From Peptococcaceae bacterium UBA5767 (lineage in GTDB: Bacteria > Bacillota > TC1 > UBA5767): a DNA stretch of 17,907 bases. Location: contig DIET01000042.1 in NCBI GenBank assembly GCA_002418765.1, positions 44,340-62,246 on the forward strand, given 5' to 3'. How positions within the stretch are numbered: the first letter of the stretch is position 1; each line of letters opens with the position of its first letter. A model generated the notes under the pieces. It made no database searches. It was not told where the DNA came from and was given only the letters and a program-made list of their open reading frames with translations. Positions 16,435 to 17,907 of this stretch are shown here, piece after piece. A program made the position numbers and the translations under genes.

Positions 16435-17162
16435 TATAAATACCTCCTTAACAGTTCTTCCCTAATATCAATATTAAGCCAAGACTTTATTGGATAACCC
16501 AGCATATATATACTCCATAACAGAGAAGCGTAATTGCTACTGATTACAGGTTTTTTGAAAAGATTATTCATGAGAGAAAGAGACTCCAAGGTCTGCATAT
16601 TGGTGCAACTTAAAAATATTGCCTCTGCTTCCTCACAATCGATTCTTTCAGCCAAGTGAATAGCTTCCCACGGTGAAAGGCATCCAATTTCAATATTGTC
16701 TGTATAGCCCAAACCGGTTATGGCAACCACTGTAAAGCCATTATCCGTAAGAAAGCTTTCTAATCTCATATTCACTTCATCACTATATGGTGTTCCAACT
16801 GCTACTCGCTTAATACCATACAGCTTGAGTATTTCTAAGACAGCATGGCTTGTTGTAATGACGGGAAGTCCAGTCTTTTTGTTGATATCTTCCTCCAAAT
16901 CCAAATCAAACCCCTTACCTAAAATAAAACTACCACTGGTACACCCATACAGCAATAAATCTGGTTTACATTCAGCCAACAAATTGGCTGCTTCCGGCGC
17001 ATAACTAGCCATGGCTAATAGCTCTTCTGGAGTCACATCACCGACATGCATCCTACTCACATGAAGACTAATACCTTGTGGCAAATACGCTGCTAGCTCT
17101 TTTTCCATGGTTGAATTGGATGCAGGGAGCAATAACCCGAGTCTTTTCCCCGTTTTTTTCAT
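16434..17162 (-). CDS. Maleate isomerase/Asp-Glu racemase superfamily protein
   Basis: 242 residues from the chosen start, the normal family length. Both catalytic-cysteine motifs of maleate cis-trans isomerase and Asp/Glu/hydantoin racemases are present: YGCTSGSF and FLSCTNM. The N-terminal PASNSTMEKE matches the family's substrate-binding PxxN turn. Related enzymes are maleate isomerase, arylmalonate decarboxylase (only one Cys) and hydantoin racemase; two Cys argues for an isomerase or racemase. The frame is open to 17201, overlapping the upstream gene, but GGAGGT eight bases before ATG 17162 and homology starting at KRLGLLLP support 17162. Its stop overlaps the flavoprotein start, so an isomer produced here may be the flavoprotein's substrate. 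That order recalls maleate to fumarate to succinate but is not proven. Confidence 0.88.
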   Translation of the reverse strand: MKKTGKRLGLLLPASNSTMEKELAAYLPQGISLHVSRMHVGDVTPEELLAMASYAPEAANLLAECKPDLLLYGCTSGSFILGKGFDLDLEEDINKKTGLPVITTSHAVLEILKLYGIKRVAVGTPYSDEVNMRLESFLTDNGFTVVAITGLGYTDNIEIGCLSPWEAIHLAERIDCEEAEAIFLSCTNMQTLESLSLMNNLFKKPVISSNYASLLWSIYMLGYPIKSWLNIDIREELLRRYL

Positions 17163-17187
17163 CTCTTTTGACCTCCAGTGCAATACA

Positions 17188-17490
17188 TCAAAATGCAACA
17201 ACCAAATCTCGAATCACATTATCATTGGCAGGATCAATTTGATATTGCATTCCTGCATCTAATCGCATGCAACATGCTCGTACATTTTTACCGTCAGCTT
17301 TCATAAGGCAAGTGGTACACACACCCCTGCCACAGTGGTTATTTCTAAAAGCCAAGGTTGGATCCAAATTTTCGTGGATATAACGTAATGCCACTAGCAA
17401 AGTCATCCCATCAAAACTAGGAACTTCATATTCTTGATATGAATCAATTGGTTTTGACCGTTTTATCCTTAACTTCACAACATCGCCCAT
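17188..17490 (-). CDS. Stand-alone [2Fe-2S] protein resembling the N-terminal domain of SdhB/FrdB
   Basis: 100 residues. It aligns by eye with the first domain of succinate dehydrogenase/fumarate reductase iron-sulfur subunits: VALRYIHENLDPTLAFR, then C-x4-C-x2-C-x11-C (Cys53, 58, 61 and 73, plus an extra Cys74). SdhB/FrdB proteins are about 230-250 residues and continue with a 4Fe-4S/3Fe-4S domain. Here the protein ends shortly after the [2Fe-2S] domain with a normal stop, and no such domain follows in another frame before the next gene. It is probably an electron-transfer partner of the flavoprotein, with no quinone-side module. The frame opens at 17508, but AAGGAGG lies six bases before ATG 17490. 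It is the first gene of the cluster, 25 bp before the next. Confidence 0.88.
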   Translation of the reverse strand: MGDVVKLRIKRSKPIDSYQEYEVPSFDGMTLLVALRYIHENLDPTLAFRNNHCGRGVCTTCLMKADGKNVRACCMRLDAGMQYQIDPANDNVIRDLVVAF

Positions 17491-17521
17491 GAACATCCTC
17501 CTTACCATTTCCTTACTATGC

Positions 17522-17540
17522 GCTTACCAGATTTGTAAGC
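17522..17540 (-). promoter_or_regulatory. Leader hairpin upstream of the first gene
   Basis: GCTTAC (17522-17527) and GTAAGC (17535-17540) form a perfect 6-bp stem with a seven-base loop in the presumed 5' leader, about 20 bases before the ribosome binding site of the [2Fe-2S] gene. It could be a protein site or a weak mRNA structure. Nothing else in the leader resembles a riboswitch that I know. Confidence 0.3.
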
Positions 17541-17599
17541 TAGAATACATTTGCAATAGCGAATTTAAATGTCAACAATTACTGTTAAACCTCCCTTTT

Positions 17600-17628
17600 T
17601 GTATAATTAATTATTAATTTGTTAACAA
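17600..17628 (-). promoter_or_regulatory. Candidate sigma-A promoter for the cluster
   Basis: Read on the minus strand, TTGTTA (17623-17628, four of six bases to TTGACA) is followed after exactly 17 bases by TATACA (17600-17605, four of six to TATAAT). It lies about 110 bp upstream of the first start codon, and its -35 box sits inside the 16-bp palindrome, as expected for a repressed promoter. A better-looking TTGACA at 17570-17575 has no acceptable -10 at 16-19 bases. Prediction by eye only. Confidence 0.42.
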
Positions 17629-17631
17629 ATT
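17616..17631. promoter_or_regulatory. Perfect 16-bp palindrome AATTTGTTAACAAATT, likely operator
   Basis: A perfect palindrome centred on GTTAAC. Half of it, GTTAACAAAT (17621-17630), recurs as GTCAACAATT at 17571-17580, exactly 50 bp away, close to five helical turns. A dimeric regulator could bind both. The cluster's own GntR/UTRA protein is the obvious candidate, but the site does not match a GntR consensus I can name, so the pairing is inference. Confidence 0.5.
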
Positions 17632-17809
17632 TATTTATAGCTATAGTTCGCTTTCTTTTTCATAATTCCTGCATGGGTAAATAATCTTTTATATTTTTAG
17701 CAAATATTTTTCATTTTGATAGGCAATCATATGAATTAATCGCAAATCAAAATTCTCCATCCATTTTGAAGTTAGCACCATAATCTTTAGGAGCAGAATT
17801 ACAATCAAT

Positions 17810-17842
17810 AGCCCCCAAAGCCCTTAAATTGGGGCTTTTTTC
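17810..17842 (+). terminator. Rho-independent terminator on the plus strand without a visible gene
   Basis: AGCCCC (17810-17815) can pair with GGGGCT (17831-17836), or AAGCCC (17818-17823) with GGGCTT (17832-17837); a run of six T follows on the plus strand. No T-run exists for the minus direction. No plus-strand coding frame lies between the cluster promoter and this hairpin. It may end a small non-coding transcript or be left over from an older gene arrangement. The rest of 17632-17809 is AT-rich and featureless to me. Confidence 0.6.
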
Positions 17843-17855
17843 TTGTGCGAAAGTC

Positions 17856-17884
17856 TTGCAAAAAAACTTTTTATGTGTAATAAT
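17856..17884 (+). promoter_or_regulatory. Weak candidate plus-strand promoter at the right edge
   Basis: TTGCAA (17856-17861) is followed after 17 bases by AATAAT (17879-17884, five of six to TATAAT). It would drive a gene beyond the window, after the plus-strand terminator. The region is A/T-rich, so chance matches are likely. Confidence 0.25.
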
Positions 17885-17907
17885 AATGGTGTTAATGGTG
17901 TCAGTAA

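Noticed and set aside
17570..17575. Perfect TTGACA on the minus strand as a -35 box
   Set aside because: No -10-like sequence occurs 16-19 bases downstream; the nearest candidates (TGTATT, TATTCT) are 20 and 22 bases away.
17590..17845. Possible T-box or other riboswitch before the plus-strand terminator
   Set aside because: I could not find a T-box core, specifier stem or other known aptamer motif, and no plus-strand gene follows within the window.
1..17907. CRISPR array, tRNA or rRNA genes
   Set aside because: No regularly spaced repeats and no tRNA or rRNA signatures were seen on either strand.

Overview
The window most likely comes from a low-to-moderate GC Firmicute (Bacillota), probably an anaerobic Clostridia-type organism. 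This is an inference from strong AAGGAGG-type ribosome binding sites before almost every gene, GTG starts, AT-rich intergenic DNA, a lipoprotein-type solute-binding protein and a clostridial-looking group II intron remnant. Every convincing protein gene lies on the minus strand, so the cluster reads from right to left.

Region by region in transcription order: (1) 17509-17907 is non-coding. It holds a candidate promoter overlapping a 16-bp palindrome, a leader hairpin, a plus-strand terminator with no visible gene, and a weak plus-strand promoter at the edge. (2) 17490-12412 encodes five enzymes: a stand-alone [2Fe-2S] protein like the N-terminal domain of SdhB/FrdB, a maleate isomerase/Asp-Glu racemase superfamily protein, a fumarate-reductase-like flavoprotein, a DUF6282-type metallohydrolase, and a fold-type II PLP enzyme. 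(3) 12160-10816 encodes the FAD subunit and the [2Fe-2S] subunit of a xanthine dehydrogenase-family molybdenum hydroxylase. (4) 10726-6091 encodes a complete LivHMGFK-type ABC importer. (5) After a 329-bp gap with two inverted repeats, 5761-1412 encodes the molybdenum catalytic subunit of the hydroxylase, an alanine racemase-like protein and a GntR/UTRA regulator. (6) A rho-independent terminator lies at 1141-1173. A decayed, internally deleted group II intron follows directly and runs off the left edge.

Read together, this looks like one inducible catabolic island: import of a small amide, amino-acid-like or N-heterocyclic compound, hydroxylation by a three-subunit Mo enzyme, reduction by a flavoprotein/[2Fe-2S] pair, hydrolysis by the DUF6282 protein, then PLP and racemase/isomerase steps. 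The architecture recalls clostridial nicotinate fermentation and the anaerobic purine/urate clusters (hydroxylase + reductase + amidohydrolase + PLP or isomerase enzyme), but the gene set matches neither. The substrate cannot be read from sequence, and I do not recognise this as a named pathway. It is the best candidate here for an undescribed system.
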